A stretch of DNA of 64,000 nt from Leucobacter triazinivorans (GTDB lineage Bacteria > Actinomycetota > Actinomycetes > Actinomycetales > Microbacteriaceae). Shown piece after piece: positions 8,809 through 17,925 of the stretch. How positions within the stretch are numbered: the first letter of the stretch is position 1; every line of letters begins with the position of its first letter. The notes beneath the pieces were generated by a model that saw nothing but the letters and a program-made list of their open reading frames with translations, made no database searches and was not told where the DNA came from. The position numbers were made by a program, and so were the translations under genes. Where the stretch lies: NCBI RefSeq assembly GCF_004208635.1, contig NZ_CP035806.1:1364001-1428000 (forward strand). Direction: 5' to 3'.

Positions 8809-9134
8809 AGCGGCGGGGCGGGCCGATCGTTCTTCGGGCCGAACCGGGGCGTGACGATGCTCGTGTTCCCGTTAGCTTCTTCCCGTTCGCGGGCGCCGGG
8901 CTTGCGGGCGCGGACCTTCTCGGGTTCGGGTACGAGGAGATCGGTCGGCTCGCAGCCGAGGACATGGCAGATGACGTCGAGGTCGTCCAGCCGGATCGTG
9001 GTTGGGGTGCCCGTCCACAGCCCCGACATCTTGCCCTGGCTGATCTCTAGCCCGGCGTCGGCGAGCATCCGCCGTAGCTCCGTCGACTTCCAGATGCCGC
9101 GCTCGGCGGCCTGGACTCGCAAGTTCCATTTCAT
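8805..9134 (-). CDS. XRE-family HTH protein of recombinase trio
   Basis: 109 residues. A Cro/C1-type helix-turn-helix spans about 15-70 (LRRMLADAGLEISQGKMSGL; DDLDVICHVLGCEPTDLL), with a basic, disordered tail. The start at 9134 is fixed by the ATGA overlap with the recombinase stop. Overlaps on both sides mean the trio is translated as a unit. Possible roles are autoregulation of the element or directing the recombinase; neither is shown. Confidence 0.8.
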   Translation of the reverse strand: MKWNLRVQAAERGIWKSTELRRMLADAGLEISQGKMSGLWTGTPTTIRLDDLDVICHVLGCEPTDLLVPEPEKVRARKPGAREREEANGNTSIVTPRFGPKNDRPAPPL

Positions 9135-10219
9135 CGCGCGGTCATCCCTTCGAATCGGTCTTCCAGCCGTTGGTTCGCTTGCATCCACGAGTTCTCTACG
9201 TGCTCGCCCGGGACGTGGATGTACTGCGTCGTGGTCGAGAGCCACTGATGGCCCAGCAGCTCTTGCAGCGCCTTCAGATCCATACCCGCCAGATACAGAG
9301 AAGACGCGCAGTAGTGCCGGAGCACATGCGGCGTCATTCGCCCGTCGGCCCAGGCAGGCAGGAACCGCTCAGTGGCTCGGGCCAGGCCTCGTCGGAGCAC
9401 GTCATCGCTGGCCCGCCAGGAACGGCCGAGTTCGTGATCGAACCGTTCCGACGGGATCATCGGGGCATCCGGGTTGTCCCAATCGGGTCCGAACCGGTGT
9501 CGCACATCGCCGAGCCACCAGTCGATGAGCTTGTCCGCCCCGTTGATCGCGGGCACCAGGCGCTGCTTCGACCCGCGTCCGCGCGAGCCTTTGCCGAACC
9601 GGACATGCAGCTTGCCCAGCGCCCCGAGATCGGGCCGCCAATCACGGAGGTCGAGCTTCGTGCCCTCGGTGATGCGCACCCCGACCCTGCGCCAGAGCGA
9701 CGCAGCGAAGTAGTTCCGGGCAGCGGGCAGGTAGCGTCGCTCGTCTTGAAGTGAGGCCGCCCAGCCGCCGAACAGCCGCTCAATCTCCGCGTCCGAGGGC
9801 GGCACCCTGACCTTGCCGAGCGACGACCCGGACTGCCGGTTGTACTCGTCGACGGGCTGCTCGATCACCCACTCGGTGAGCGCATGGATGTCGCCTTGAT
9901 AGCGGGCGATAGCGAAGTCGTAGAACTGCGCGATCGCGCCCGCCTTGCCGGCTCTGGTCGTGACGGCCAGCCCTGCTCGACGTAGCCCGGCCAGGAAAGC
10001 GTCCGCGTCAGAAGGCTTGGCCTGCCAGACCGGGGCGTCGAGATGGTGACGGAACTCAAAGACGACCGCCCTGGACTGCGCGATGTACCCGTCACTGAGT
10101 CCAGCGGCAGCCATCGCGAGAGCGTGCTGATCGATGATCTCCTGCTCGAAGTCCGCAGCATCTTCCTCGGACCGCCAACCCCTGGCAGTTCCGATGCTCC
10201 GCACCGCGGCGAGCTTCAT
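9131..10219 (-). CDS. Tyrosine recombinase of recombinase trio
   Basis: 362 residues. An N-terminal SAM-like core-binding domain covers about 30-115. The catalytic domain has RRVGVRITEG (first Arg), HVLRHYCASSLY (His-x-x-Arg), LGHQWLSTTTQYIHV (His/Trp and the Tyr nucleophile). The active site looks complete. It probably moves the 7,054-10,219 segment or a larger unit. It is distinct in sequence and position from the island integrase at 19,220. Confidence 0.88.
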   Translation of the reverse strand: MKLAAVRSIGTARGWRSEEDAADFEQEIIDQHALAMAAAGLSDGYIAQSRAVVFEFRHHLDAPVWQAKPSDADAFLAGLRRAGLAVTTRAGKAGAIAQFYDFAIARYQGDIHALTEWVIEQPVDEYNRQSGSSLGKVRVPPSDAEIERLFGGWAASLQDERRYLPAARNYFAASLWRRVGVRITEGTKLDLRDWRPDLGALGKLHVRFGKGSRGRGSKQRLVPAINGADKLIDWWLGDVRHRFGPDWDNPDAPMIPSERFDHELGRSWRASDDVLRRGLARATERFLPAWADGRMTPHVLRHYCASSLYLAGMDLKALQELLGHQWLSTTTQYIHVPGEHVENSWMQANQRLEDRFEGMTAR

Positions 10220-10409
10220 CGCCCCGCAGCTTCACGAATCGTGACCATGCATCAAGAATACAGCGAATTCGTCAGGATTTTGTGATGGATTGTCGAGAAT
10301 CGTGACGGCTGTGGAGTCCAGCCTGGGGGCTGGGAAGACGCACCTGGCGGGCATGAAACTCAGTCAAGAAGATGCGGGTCTAGAGACAGAAAGTTGAGGT
10401 CAGGTGCGG

Positions 10410-11180
10410 TTAGCGTGAGTCGCAGCCAGGAAGTGCGCGAACAGGGATGGCGTCCTCGGGCAGTGCGTCGGCGCCCATGACCTTCCAATCCTCGCCGAGC
10501 ACACCGTGGAAGCCAAAGAGGCAGACGATCGCGATCCATCGTTTGATGGCATCGGCCACGGTGTGACGGAGTGCCTTTTCGAAGGGTGCGAACTCTGCAC
10601 CATTCTGTGTTCGTAGATAGTGGTCAGTCAGCGCGGCGTCGCCGTCGATAGCGGCGCGTTCGACTTCCTCCCACATCTCCCAAGAGGAACGGGAATGAAC
10701 ATCACCGCCCCTGATCTGATCGAGGTGGTGGTAACGACCCGCATCCGCATAGTTTCGGAGAGCTTTGATCGTTGCAGCCCAAACCGGGTCGTTATCGAGC
10801 GTGCAGACCCAGCTGTCCAGGAGCTTCTGGTGGTCCCAGCCTCCTACCATCACGGCTTCTCTTATCGTCTTGCGTAGGCGCTCGTCCATTTCGTCCAAGG
10901 CGTGGCCCCACCCCTGGCGAGTGGAGCCCATGTTCCTTGGCCAGCCTTCGCCGCGGGAGACTGCGGCGGTACCGAGTGCGAGCTTCATGAGCCTTTCGAC
11001 GCCGATCGAGTACGTCGCGAGTACGGCGTCGATGTCTCTTTCCAGCGTCCCATCCTGCCTGAGGAGGCGATCGGCAGAAGCAAGAACTCTGCGCGCCGAT
11101 GTGATTTCAGGCAGGAGGCCGTTCAGCCATTGTTGGCTGCTGAACTCCGACCCTTGCGCCATAGCAACCAGCCTACGCAT
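10410..11180 (-). CDS. Hypothetical protein, possibly HEPN-like
   Basis: 256 residues from MRRLVAMAQGSEF; the start follows AGAAG at suitable spacing. Mostly alpha-helical. The segment IGVERLMKLALG...GWP...GHALDEMDERL followed by ALRNYADAGRYHHLDQI recalls helical HEPN-type proteins, which include toxin and abortive-infection RNases, but a canonical R-x4-6-H motif is not clear. It is divergent from the DprA-like gene, with a 93-bp gap. No function can be assigned; HEPN is a low-confidence suggestion. Confidence 0.55.
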   Translation of the reverse strand: MRRLVAMAQGSEFSSQQWLNGLLPEITSARRVLASADRLLRQDGTLERDIDAVLATYSIGVERLMKLALGTAAVSRGEGWPRNMGSTRQGWGHALDEMDERLRKTIREAVMVGGWDHQKLLDSWVCTLDNDPVWAATIKALRNYADAGRYHHLDQIRGGDVHSRSSWEMWEEVERAAIDGDAALTDHYLRTQNGAEFAPFEKALRHTVADAIKRWIAIVCLFGFHGVLGEDWKVMGADALPEDAIPVRALPGCDSR

Positions 11181-11225
11181 CCGACACTTCTCGCCCGAGG
11201 CACCGGACCGGATGCAATGTCGGGC

Positions 11226-11273
11226 GCGCACCTATTCCTCGACTAATTCGTCACGACCGAGGGAGCAGAACCG
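11226..11273 (+). promoter_or_regulatory. Possible degenerate copy of island leader element
   Basis: GCGCACCT at 11226 followed by CGAC...GTC about 14 bases on, then GAGGGAG before the dprA-like ATG. Layout resembles the GTGCACCTG leaders at 12296, 15498 and 17926, but the match is weak. Confidence 0.3.
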
Positions 11274-12287
11274 ATGGGCACGATCAACGAGTTGGCTGCG
11301 GATGAGCGCACGGCGAGGATCATCCTCGCCATTGCCTCCGAGCCAGGAGACGCCGTCACGGGGCGGATGATCCGCACCGTCGGCGCCACCGAAACTGTCG
11401 CGCGAGCCATCGGAGCGGAGGTTCCGGTGGGGCCGGATGGTGATACTTGGCAGCGGCGTCTCGCACCACGTATCGACGCTGCACAGACTGAGCGGGTGAT
11501 CGCGGATGCTGAGCGTCACGGGATGCGGGTGCTGATCCCTGGCGATGCGCACTGGCCGTCCGGGATCGACGCGCTCGGAGATCGTGCACCGTTCGCACTG
11601 TGGGCGAGAGGCGACACCGAACTGCTGACGGAACCCGTCTGGGAACGGCTCACGATCACTGGGGCGCGAGCCTCGACCGGGTACGGGGAGCACGTCACGG
11701 CGGAGCTGGTGCAGTCCGCGGTGGACGAGGGCCATCGGGTGTTCTCCGGTGGCGCGTACGGGATCGACGGGGCCGCGCACCGTGCCGCACTCGCGTCCGG
11801 CGGCCCGACGGTCGCGGTGCTGGCTGGCGGGCTCGACCGGCTCTACCCGGCCGGGCACACCGATCTGCTCACTCGCGTCAGCAAGCAGGGGCTGTTGTTG
11901 TCGGAGTTGCCGCCGGGGGCGGCGCCGACGAAGTGGCGGTTTCTGCAACGCGGCCGCCTCCTCGCCGCCCTTTCCGGCACCGTGATCGTCGCGGAGGCGG
12001 GATACCGTTCGGGCACTCTGCATACCGCCGCCCGGGCGGTCGAGATCGGCCGCCCGGTGGGTGCGGTGCCGGGGCCGGTGACGAGTGCGGCATCGGCGGG
12101 GTGTCACCGGCTCCTGCGCGATGGTCTCGCCACGGTGATTACCGGTTACGACGACATTCGCGAACTGCTGTCCACGGTTCGTGACGGGGCGCATCGTCGG
12201 GTGCGTGAGCGGGCGGGGCTCGAGAACGATCCCCTCGACACCGACCCGCCCGGTGCCCGGCGGAACGGGCGCGGTATGGGGTTGTGA
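11274..12287 (+). CDS. DprA/Smf-like DNA-processing protein
   Basis: 337 residues. The Rossmann-like DprA core is clear: GARASTGYGEH, SGGAYGIDGAAHRAAL, VLAGGLDRLYPAGH, TKWRFLQRGRLLAALSG, VVEAGYRSGTLHTA-like VAEAGYRSGTLHTAARA, and VPGPVTSAASAGCHRLL. DprA binds single-stranded DNA and loads RecA during natural transformation. As an island-borne second copy it may protect incoming element DNA, or belong to a defence function; both are inference. RBS GAGGGAG precedes the ATG. Confidence 0.87.
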   Translation: MGTINELAADERTARIILAIASEPGDAVTGRMIRTVGATETVARAIGAEVPVGPDGDTWQRRLAPRIDAAQTERVIADAERHGMRVLIPGDAHWPSGIDALGDRAPFALWARGDTELLTEPVWERLTITGARASTGYGEHVTAELVQSAVDEGHRVFSGGAYGIDGAAHRAALASGGPTVAVLAGGLDRLYPAGHTDLLTRVSKQGLLLSELPPGAAPTKWRFLQRGRLLAALSGTVIVAEAGYRSGTLHTAARAVEIGRPVGAVPGPVTSAASAGCHRLLRDGLATVITGYDDIRELLSTVRDGAHRRVRERAGLENDPLDTDPPGARRNGRGMGL

Positions 12288-12295
12288 GGGCAGTG

Positions 12296-12359
12296 GTGCA
12301 CCTGGTGTGAAGGCGACCGGATTCCCGGGTCGCTGTTCGCAAATGTCAGGAGGCCTCTC
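12296..12359 (+). promoter_or_regulatory. Leader element with GTGCACCTG motif before surface-protein gene
   Basis: GTGCACCTG at 12296, then a CGACC...GGTCG stem (12314-12318 with 12328-12332), then the RBS AGGAGG at 12348. The same motif order recurs at 15498 and 17926. Confidence 0.5.
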
Positions 12360-15300
12360 GTGTCAGGATCACTCGCCCATATCTCGCAGCCACCTGCTGC
12401 TCAACCGCGAACGAGGGTGCGTCGATGGTTGTCCGTCCTGTTGGCGCTGTTCCTTCTCGCTGGTTCGTTCGCGCTGAACACTCCGGCGGCTCAGGCGGGC
12501 AGTCTCGGTGTCGGCTACGACATCGGGATGGGGTTCCTCGGCGCGTACAACACGGATGTGGACGGCCGGCAAGCGTATTGCGCGGACCTCGACGCCAACT
12601 CTCCGTTCTCACAGACCTACGGCCCCGAAACCGTCACGTCGTTGGATTCGCTGTCGCGGCAGCAGCTCGCAGAACTGAACTACGTCCTGGACAGGTGGGG
12701 GCAGTCGGGTGATCCGAACATCACCGCGGCCGTCGCCCTGCATGTGTGGTCGGTCACGAGCGCTGGCACCTACAACTCGCATGGCATGTCCGGTGACGAC
12801 TACTACGTCGCCCGGGCGCCTGCGTCGGAACGGGCGACAATTCTCGCGAACCTCGCCACGATGCGGCAGGAAGCCGCGAGCTACGCGGTGACCGACCCGT
12901 CGTTGACGTTGAGCCTGGACATGGCGGACCAGTACGCCGGCACGCTCACCGTCGCCACCCACCCCGCAGGCCTCACAGGCACCGCGACGCTGTCGGATGC
13001 GGTGTTTGCCGATGGGTCGTCGTCTCGGACGATTGGCGCGGGTGTGCATCCGATCATGGGCACCCCCGCGGACGGGGTCCCGTCGTACCGGATCGGTGCG
13101 TCGATGAGCATCGCTGCCGCCGGTTACGGGGCAGCACTCGATCTGTATGTGACACCGGGCGCGCAGCGTCTGATCGCCGCGGTCGCAGGTTCCTCCACCG
13201 GGCTGTCGGCGTCGGCGGAGTCGCCGGTAATCGAGCTGGATTTCCAGCCGGAGATCACCACCCAGGTCGCCTCCCGCTACGTCGCTGAGGGTGACGCGTT
13301 CGTTGACGGGCTCACGGTGTCGGTGTCGAAGGGCACATGGATTCACCTGGACGGAGCCCCGGTCGAGGTGACCGCGACCGGCACCCTGTACGGGCCGTTC
13401 GATGAGCAGCCCACAGAAGCCGACACCCCACCCGCCGGCGCACCTATCGCGGGCACGGAGACCGTGACGCTCACCGGTGCCGGCTCGTACACCTCGCCCG
13501 GCACGATCATCGCGCCGGAGTCAGGGTTCTACACCTGGGTGTGGGCGATCGATAAGGACGCCCACGGAGATCATGCGAAGTACCTCACCGATTCCTTCAC
13601 CGACCGCTACGGGCAAGTGACGGAGACGTCGGTGGTGCCATTCCAGCCGGTCGCGGTGTCGGAGGCGGATCAGCGCCTCGCCGTCCCCGGCGACGCCCTC
13701 ACGGACACCATCACCGTGTCCAGCTCGAACGGGGCCTGGCTGAAGAAGGACGGCGCACCGATTCCGGTGGTCTTCGAGGGCACCGCCTACCAAGTCCCCG
13801 GCACCCTCCCTCCCACGCAGAACCGGGTGATTAATGTGGCGGCGGTGCCGCTCGGCACGGTCACCGTCACAGCTGATGGGCCTGGCGTGTATACGTCGCC
13901 GTCGGTGGTGGCGCCGTCGGGTGGGTTCGTGACCTGGGTGTGGGAGGTGCGGAAGTCGTCGCAGCCGGAATGGGTGCGCGACTACCTCGCAAACGATTGG
14001 CAGGACGACTACGGCATCAACGTGGAGACGACCTCGGTCCGGTGGCCGATCACGGTGACGTCGCTGATGCGGGAGTACAACGTGCACCCCGGCGGACGCG
14101 CATTCGATGTCGTGACCGTGTCCGGGTTCCCCGCAAACCACGGTGACTTCACCGGTGACGGGTACTGGGGTGCGGATGTCGATGAGCTCCGCCACACCGT
14201 CTACGGCCCCTTCACCACCGACACGGAACTCACTGACGATCTCGACCTCACCACCGCACCCGTGCTGGCGGAGCTGATGACGCCGGCTCGGAATGGGGTC
14301 TACAAGCTCGGGTACACGGATGAGGACCAGATCGTGCCGACCGAGCCCGGCTTCTACGTCCTCGTGACGACGTTCACTGGTGATGATCGGGTGCAGCCGT
14401 ACCAGTCGTCCCCGGCGGATGTCCTGGAACGCTTCTACGTCCCACCCACCGGCACCGAGGTACCCGTGTCGGTGATCACCCAGGCAACCCCGGAAGCGCT
14501 CGTCGGTGAACCCTTCTCGGATACCGCACTCGTGCAGGGCACGAAGATTCCCGACGGCGCGTACCTGGTGTTCCGCGCGTACGGGCCGCACCCGGCAGAC
14601 GCCGACCCGGTGTGCGAGGTGCCGTTCTTCGAGAGCGACGAGATCCCTGTCGCCCAGGCAGGTGTCTATCGTTCCGGCACCACCAGCGTCGATGCGGCGG
14701 GGAACGTGTACTGGATCGAAACGCTCTACGACAGCGATGGCGGGATCATCGCTGAGGGTGAGTGCGGGGCGCCGGGTGAGACGACGGTCGTCAAAGAGCA
14801 GCCCGAAGAGCTGATCGTGAAGACGAACGCGGTGCCGACCGTCACGCTGGGTGATCCGGCGCATGATGTCGCGACCGTCACCGGCACTGTCCCCGACGGC
14901 GCGCAACTCTGGTTCGAGGCGTACCGGCAGGATGGCGAAACCGCCACCTGTACCCCGGAGGAACTGGTGTTCACCTCGACAGTGATCGAGTTGGACGGAC
15001 CGGGCGAGTATCGCTCCGACGAGGTGATCTTCGACCGGACTGGCGTCTACTACTGGGTGGAGACCGTCACCGACGCCGAGGGCACGAGCCTGCACCGCGG
15101 CGTCTGCGGCGCACCGGACGAAACCACCACCGTCACCGACTCACCAGACGAGCCCGACAAGCCCGGGACACCGGGTGAGCTCGCACAGACCGGCGGTGGT
15201 GACTGGTGGCCGCTCGGCCTCGCAGGCGGCCTGATCGCAGCGGCGACGGGTGGGGTGCTGCTGTTCGGGCGTCGCCTCGCGATCGCCCGCGAACGCAACG

Positions 15301-15371
15301 GCCATGTCCGTGAAGAGGACATGGGGTTCGAGGAGTTCAAGGCCCAGTTCGAGGGAGCAAAGGAGGACTAA
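12360..15371 (+). CDS. Cell-wall anchored repeat surface protein (LAQTG)
   Basis: 1,003 residues from GTG after a strong AGGAGG. A signal peptide ends near NTPAAQA (residue 40). The first domain (45-150, with AYCADLDAN and VALHVWSVTS) resembles thioester-type adhesin domains, but the usual Gln partner is not evident. About five beta-rich repeats of 100-130 residues follow, each with YTSP- or YRS-like and FYTWVW- or VYYWVET-like strands. The C-terminus has LAQTG near residue 941, a hydrophobic helix and basic residues: a sorting signal of the LAxTG (class E sortase) kind. Probably exposed on the surface, possibly promoting cell contact for transfer (inference). Confidence 0.87.
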   Translation: MSGSLAHISQPPAAQPRTRVRRWLSVLLALFLLAGSFALNTPAAQAGSLGVGYDIGMGFLGAYNTDVDGRQAYCADLDANSPFSQTYGPETVTSLDSLSRQQLAELNYVLDRWGQSGDPNITAAVALHVWSVTSAGTYNSHGMSGDDYYVARAPASERATILANLATMRQEAASYAVTDPSLTLSLDMADQYAGTLTVATHPAGLTGTATLSDAVFADGSSSRTIGAGVHPIMGTPADGVPSYRIGASMSIAAAGYGAALDLYVTPGAQRLIAAVAGSSTGLSASAESPVIELDFQPEITTQVASRYVAEGDAFVDGLTVSVSKGTWIHLDGAPVEVTATGTLYGPFDEQPTEADTPPAGAPIAGTETVTLTGAGSYTSPGTIIAPESGFYTWVWAIDKDAHGDHAKYLTDSFTDRYGQVTETSVVPFQPVAVSEADQRLAVPGDALTDTITVSSSNGAWLKKDGAPIPVVFEGTAYQVPGTLPPTQNRVINVAAVPLGTVTVTADGPGVYTSPSVVAPSGGFVTWVWEVRKSSQPEWVRDYLANDWQDDYGINVETTSVRWPITVTSLMREYNVHPGGRAFDVVTVSGFPANHGDFTGDGYWGADVDELRHTVYGPFTTDTELTDDLDLTTAPVLAELMTPARNGVYKLGYTDEDQIVPTEPGFYVLVTTFTGDDRVQPYQSSPADVLERFYVPPTGTEVPVSVITQATPEALVGEPFSDTALVQGTKIPDGAYLVFRAYGPHPADADPVCEVPFFESDEIPVAQAGVYRSGTTSVDAAGNVYWIETLYDSDGGIIAEGECGAPGETTVVKEQPEELIVKTNAVPTVTLGDPAHDVATVTGTVPDGAQLWFEAYRQDGETATCTPEELVFTSTVIELDGPGEYRSDEVIFDRTGVYYWVETVTDAEGTSLHRGVCGAPDETTTVTDSPDEPDKPGTPGELAQTGGGDWWPLGLAGGLIAAATGGVLLFGRRLAIARERNGHVREEDMGFEEFKAQFEGAKED

Positions 15372-15416
15372 CGAAGCTGCTGATCCGCTGGCACCCCCAA
15401 CACTGCGGGTCAGCAC

Positions 15417-15453
15417 GGGAGGGCACGAACCACCCCCAGGTTCGTGCCCTCCC
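15417..15453 (+). terminator. Strong hairpin after surface-protein gene
   Basis: Perfect 15-bp stem (15417-15431 with 15439-15453) with a 7-nt loop, 46 bp after the stop. It separates the surface protein gene from the coupling-protein operon. Confidence 0.85.
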
Positions 15454-15497
15454 ACCTTTCCGCGCCAAAGCGTCTCGCGGCGCTTGGGGCGGTGCGG

Positions 15498-15544
15498 GTG
15501 CACCTGCATGGCGACACCCCTGCACCCGTTTGGAAGGACCCTCT
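15498..15544 (+). promoter_or_regulatory. Leader element with GTGCACCTG motif before transfer operon
   Basis: GTGCACCTG at 15498 and GGCGAC at 15510, then GGAAGGA as RBS for the GTG at 15545. Lies directly after the terminator, so a promoter is expected here. Confidence 0.5.
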
Positions 15545-16129
15545 GTGACGCCGAAGCCGCGCGACCGCCGCACCCACCCCGACCACCAGCCCCCACGCAT
15601 GGCAAAGTCGCCGAAGTCTGAATCGGGCGGGCCAGTGGTCGTGCCGGTCGTGGAGTTCACCATCGACGGCGACGCGTCGATGACGGTCACGGTGGATGGG
15701 GTGCCGTATCTGCCGGAGCCGTTCGCGCCCGGCTGGCGGCGCGAGTCGTTCCCGACGATCCTCGACACCCTCACCGCCCGCTACCGGACGCCGCTGCGCG
15801 TGCAGGTGCGGGAAGCAGACGGGTCGACGTTCACCGACATCATCACCCCACCCCGCGAACGCCCCGCCCCGAAGGCCTGGGAAACACCACCGTCAGCTCC
15901 GACTCCGCCGATTAAGTCGGTGCCACCGGTGCTGCATCAGGTCATGGGCTCGGGATTCGTGCCGGGCGAGGATGTCGCGGTCGCGATCATCCACGCCCAC
16001 AGCGACGCCAGCGGTGACGGTATTGCTCGCGCCGTCCTCACCACCGAACAGGCCGCAGCCGCGGTGACAGGTGAAGTGATCCTCCTCGGTCGCGTCTCCG
16101 GCACCCTCACCATCGGCAGAATCCAATGA
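15545..16129 (+). CDS. Hypothetical protein upstream of coupling protein
   Basis: 194 residues from GTG, placed after GGAAGGA (the in-frame TTG at 15530 would put the RBS inside the gene). The N-terminus is basic and proline-rich. Residues 40-95 form a small beta-rich region (VEFTIDGDASMTVTVDGVPYLPE), followed by a proline linker and a second beta-rich part with GSGFVPGEDVAVAIIHAH. No membrane helix. Its stop overlaps the coupling-protein ATG, so it probably acts in the same transfer function. Family not recognised. Confidence 0.7.
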   Translation: MTPKPRDRRTHPDHQPPRMAKSPKSESGGPVVVPVVEFTIDGDASMTVTVDGVPYLPEPFAPGWRRESFPTILDTLTARYRTPLRVQVREADGSTFTDIITPPRERPAPKAWETPPSAPTPPIKSVPPVLHQVMGSGFVPGEDVAVAIIHAHSDASGDGIARAVLTTEQAAAAVTGEVILLGRVSGTLTIGRIQ

Positions 16130-17901
16130 GCACCCCAAGACAGAGCGGGGCGCTCGGTGATGAGCTGGCGAACCTCGGCATCATCGCCCTCATCGCCGGA
16201 GCCTGCCTCGCCGTCATCCTCCGTATCGCCGGCAGCATCACCGCCTGGGCTACCGGGGTCACCCAACCGTCGGGCGGGATCGAAGCCGGCCTCGGCGTGC
16301 TCCTGCGCCCCGGTGATCCGGGTGCCGCGCTCGGCGCCGACGGTCTCAACGCCGTCGTCTACTGGGTCGTCGCCGGCGCCCTGATCACCGCGGTCGGGGC
16401 GGCGGGTTGGTGGGCGGGGCGGACGTTCCGGGAACAGGCACGGCGCACGAAGGTCGACCCATACCGGATCGCCGGGATCGCCACTCGCACTGACGTGGCC
16501 ACGGCTGCATCGGAGAAGTCACTGCTGCGTCGCGCCGGGCAGCTCCGCCCGTCGATCCAGAGCCCGGCGGTCGGAGATGTGGGCTATCTCCTGGGTGCGT
16601 CGCGGGGCGTGAACGTGTGGGCGAGTGTGGAGGACTCGATCCTGCTGATCGGGCCACCACGCTCGGGGAAGGGCCTGCATGTGGTGATCAACGCGATCCT
16701 CGACGCACCTGGCGCGGTCGTTACCACCTCCACCCGCCCCGACAACCTCACCGCCACCCTCAACGCCCGAAGCACCGACGACCGCCCTGTCGCGGTGTTC
16801 GACCCGCAACACCTCGCAGAAGGCGTCCCGGCAGGACTCCGATGGTCGCCGATCCGGGGGTGCGAGGACCCGTTGACCGCGATGATCCGCGCCACCGGAC
16901 TTGCCGCCGGCACCGGCCTCTCCGCCGGCGGCGTCGAAGGCGGCGACTTCTGGGAAGGGAAAACCCGCACCGCCCTCCAAGCCCTACTCCATGCCGCCGC
17001 GTTGGATCACCGTTCACCTGCCGAGTTGTTCCGGTGGACACTTGACCCGGCTGCGGCGTCGGATGCGGTCGCGATCCTCACCGCGAACCCGAACGCCGCA
17101 ACAGGGTGGGCGGACTCGTTGCAAGCCATGATCGACGCAGACCCGAGAACCCGCGACTCCATCTGGCAAGGCGTCTCGCTGTCCTTGGCGGCACTCGCTG
17201 ACCCGAGAGTGCTCGACGCGGTCAGCCCCGGCCCGGATGAACGGTTCAATCCCGAAGAGTTCCTCCGCAAGCGCGGCACCGTCTACCTCCTCGCAACGGG
17301 CACGGGGGCGAACAACAGTGCCGCGCTGGTGTCGGCGTTCGTGGAAGACCTCGTGGAAGCCGCCCGACGCCTCGCCGCCCGATCACCCGCCGCCCGCCTC
17401 GACCCACCCCTCTTGCTCGCTTTGGATGAGATCGGGAACCTTGCCCCGCTCCCGTCTTTGCCGACGTTGATGGCGGAAGGCGGCGGGACGGGGATCACGA
17501 CGATGCCGGTGTTGCAGTCTCTCGCCCAGGCGCGGGAGAAGTGGTCGGACAACGCGGCCGGCGCGATCTGGGACGCCAGCATTGTGAAGATCATCCTCGG
17601 CGGAGCCTCCAACTCCCGCGACCTTCAAGACCTGACGACGCTCGTCGGGGAGCGTGACGAGATCACCGACTCCACCACGGTGGGGGACCACGGGTCCCGC
17701 ACCGCGCAACGCTCCATCCGACGCGTGCCGATCATGCCACCCGACGTGATCCGCACCCTCCCATTCGGCACCGGCCTCATCCTCCTCCGCGCCGCACCAC
17801 CGATCATCGCGCGCCTACGTGAGTGGACTTCCCGACGAGACGCGGCCGATCTTCAGTCGCATCGTTCGGAGATTGAGCAGTTGCTGCAACAGCGCCCATG
17901 A
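16126..17901 (+). CDS. Type IV coupling protein (VirD4/TraG/TraD-like ATPase)
   Basis: 591 residues. Two N-terminal membrane helices (about 18-40 and 75-95) are followed by a cytoplasmic ATPase domain with Walker A IGPPRSGKG (about 183), Walker B LLLALDEIGNLAPLPSLP (about 430) and a TraG C-terminal region (LQDLTTLVGERDEI). It links the relaxosome to the secretion channel and pumps DNA during conjugation. This is the best evidence that the island is conjugative or mobilizable. No relaxase or VirB4 is in the window. Confidence 0.88.
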   Translation: MSTPRQSGALGDELANLGIIALIAGACLAVILRIAGSITAWATGVTQPSGGIEAGLGVLLRPGDPGAALGADGLNAVVYWVVAGALITAVGAAGWWAGRTFREQARRTKVDPYRIAGIATRTDVATAASEKSLLRRAGQLRPSIQSPAVGDVGYLLGASRGVNVWASVEDSILLIGPPRSGKGLHVVINAILDAPGAVVTTSTRPDNLTATLNARSTDDRPVAVFDPQHLAEGVPAGLRWSPIRGCEDPLTAMIRATGLAAGTGLSAGGVEGGDFWEGKTRTALQALLHAAALDHRSPAELFRWTLDPAAASDAVAILTANPNAATGWADSLQAMIDADPRTRDSIWQGVSLSLAALADPRVLDAVSPGPDERFNPEEFLRKRGTVYLLATGTGANNSAALVSAFVEDLVEAARRLAARSPAARLDPPLLLALDEIGNLAPLPSLPTLMAEGGGTGITTMPVLQSLAQAREKWSDNAAGAIWDASIVKIILGGASNSRDLQDLTTLVGERDEITDSTTVGDHGSRTAQRSIRRVPIMPPDVIRTLPFGTGLILLRAAPPIIARLREWTSRRDAADLQSHRSEIEQLLQQRP

Positions 17902-17925
17902 CCCGGTCAACTGCGGGAGCTGGGT

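Noticed and set aside
7327..9528. Open frame of 733 codons on the + strand
   Set aside because: Antisense to the recombinase trio, no domain or RBS; a GC artefact.
7000..10400. Terminal inverted repeats bounding the recombinase trio
   Set aside because: Weak similarity (CGCATCTGG near 7010 and CGCACCTGG near 10338; GAATCGTGAC twice near 10233 and 10298), but nothing long enough to claim element ends.
11274..12287. Host dprA competence gene
   Set aside because: The usual neighbours (yifB/comM, topA, xerC) are absent, and the gene lies inside the island, so it is treated as an island DprA-like gene.
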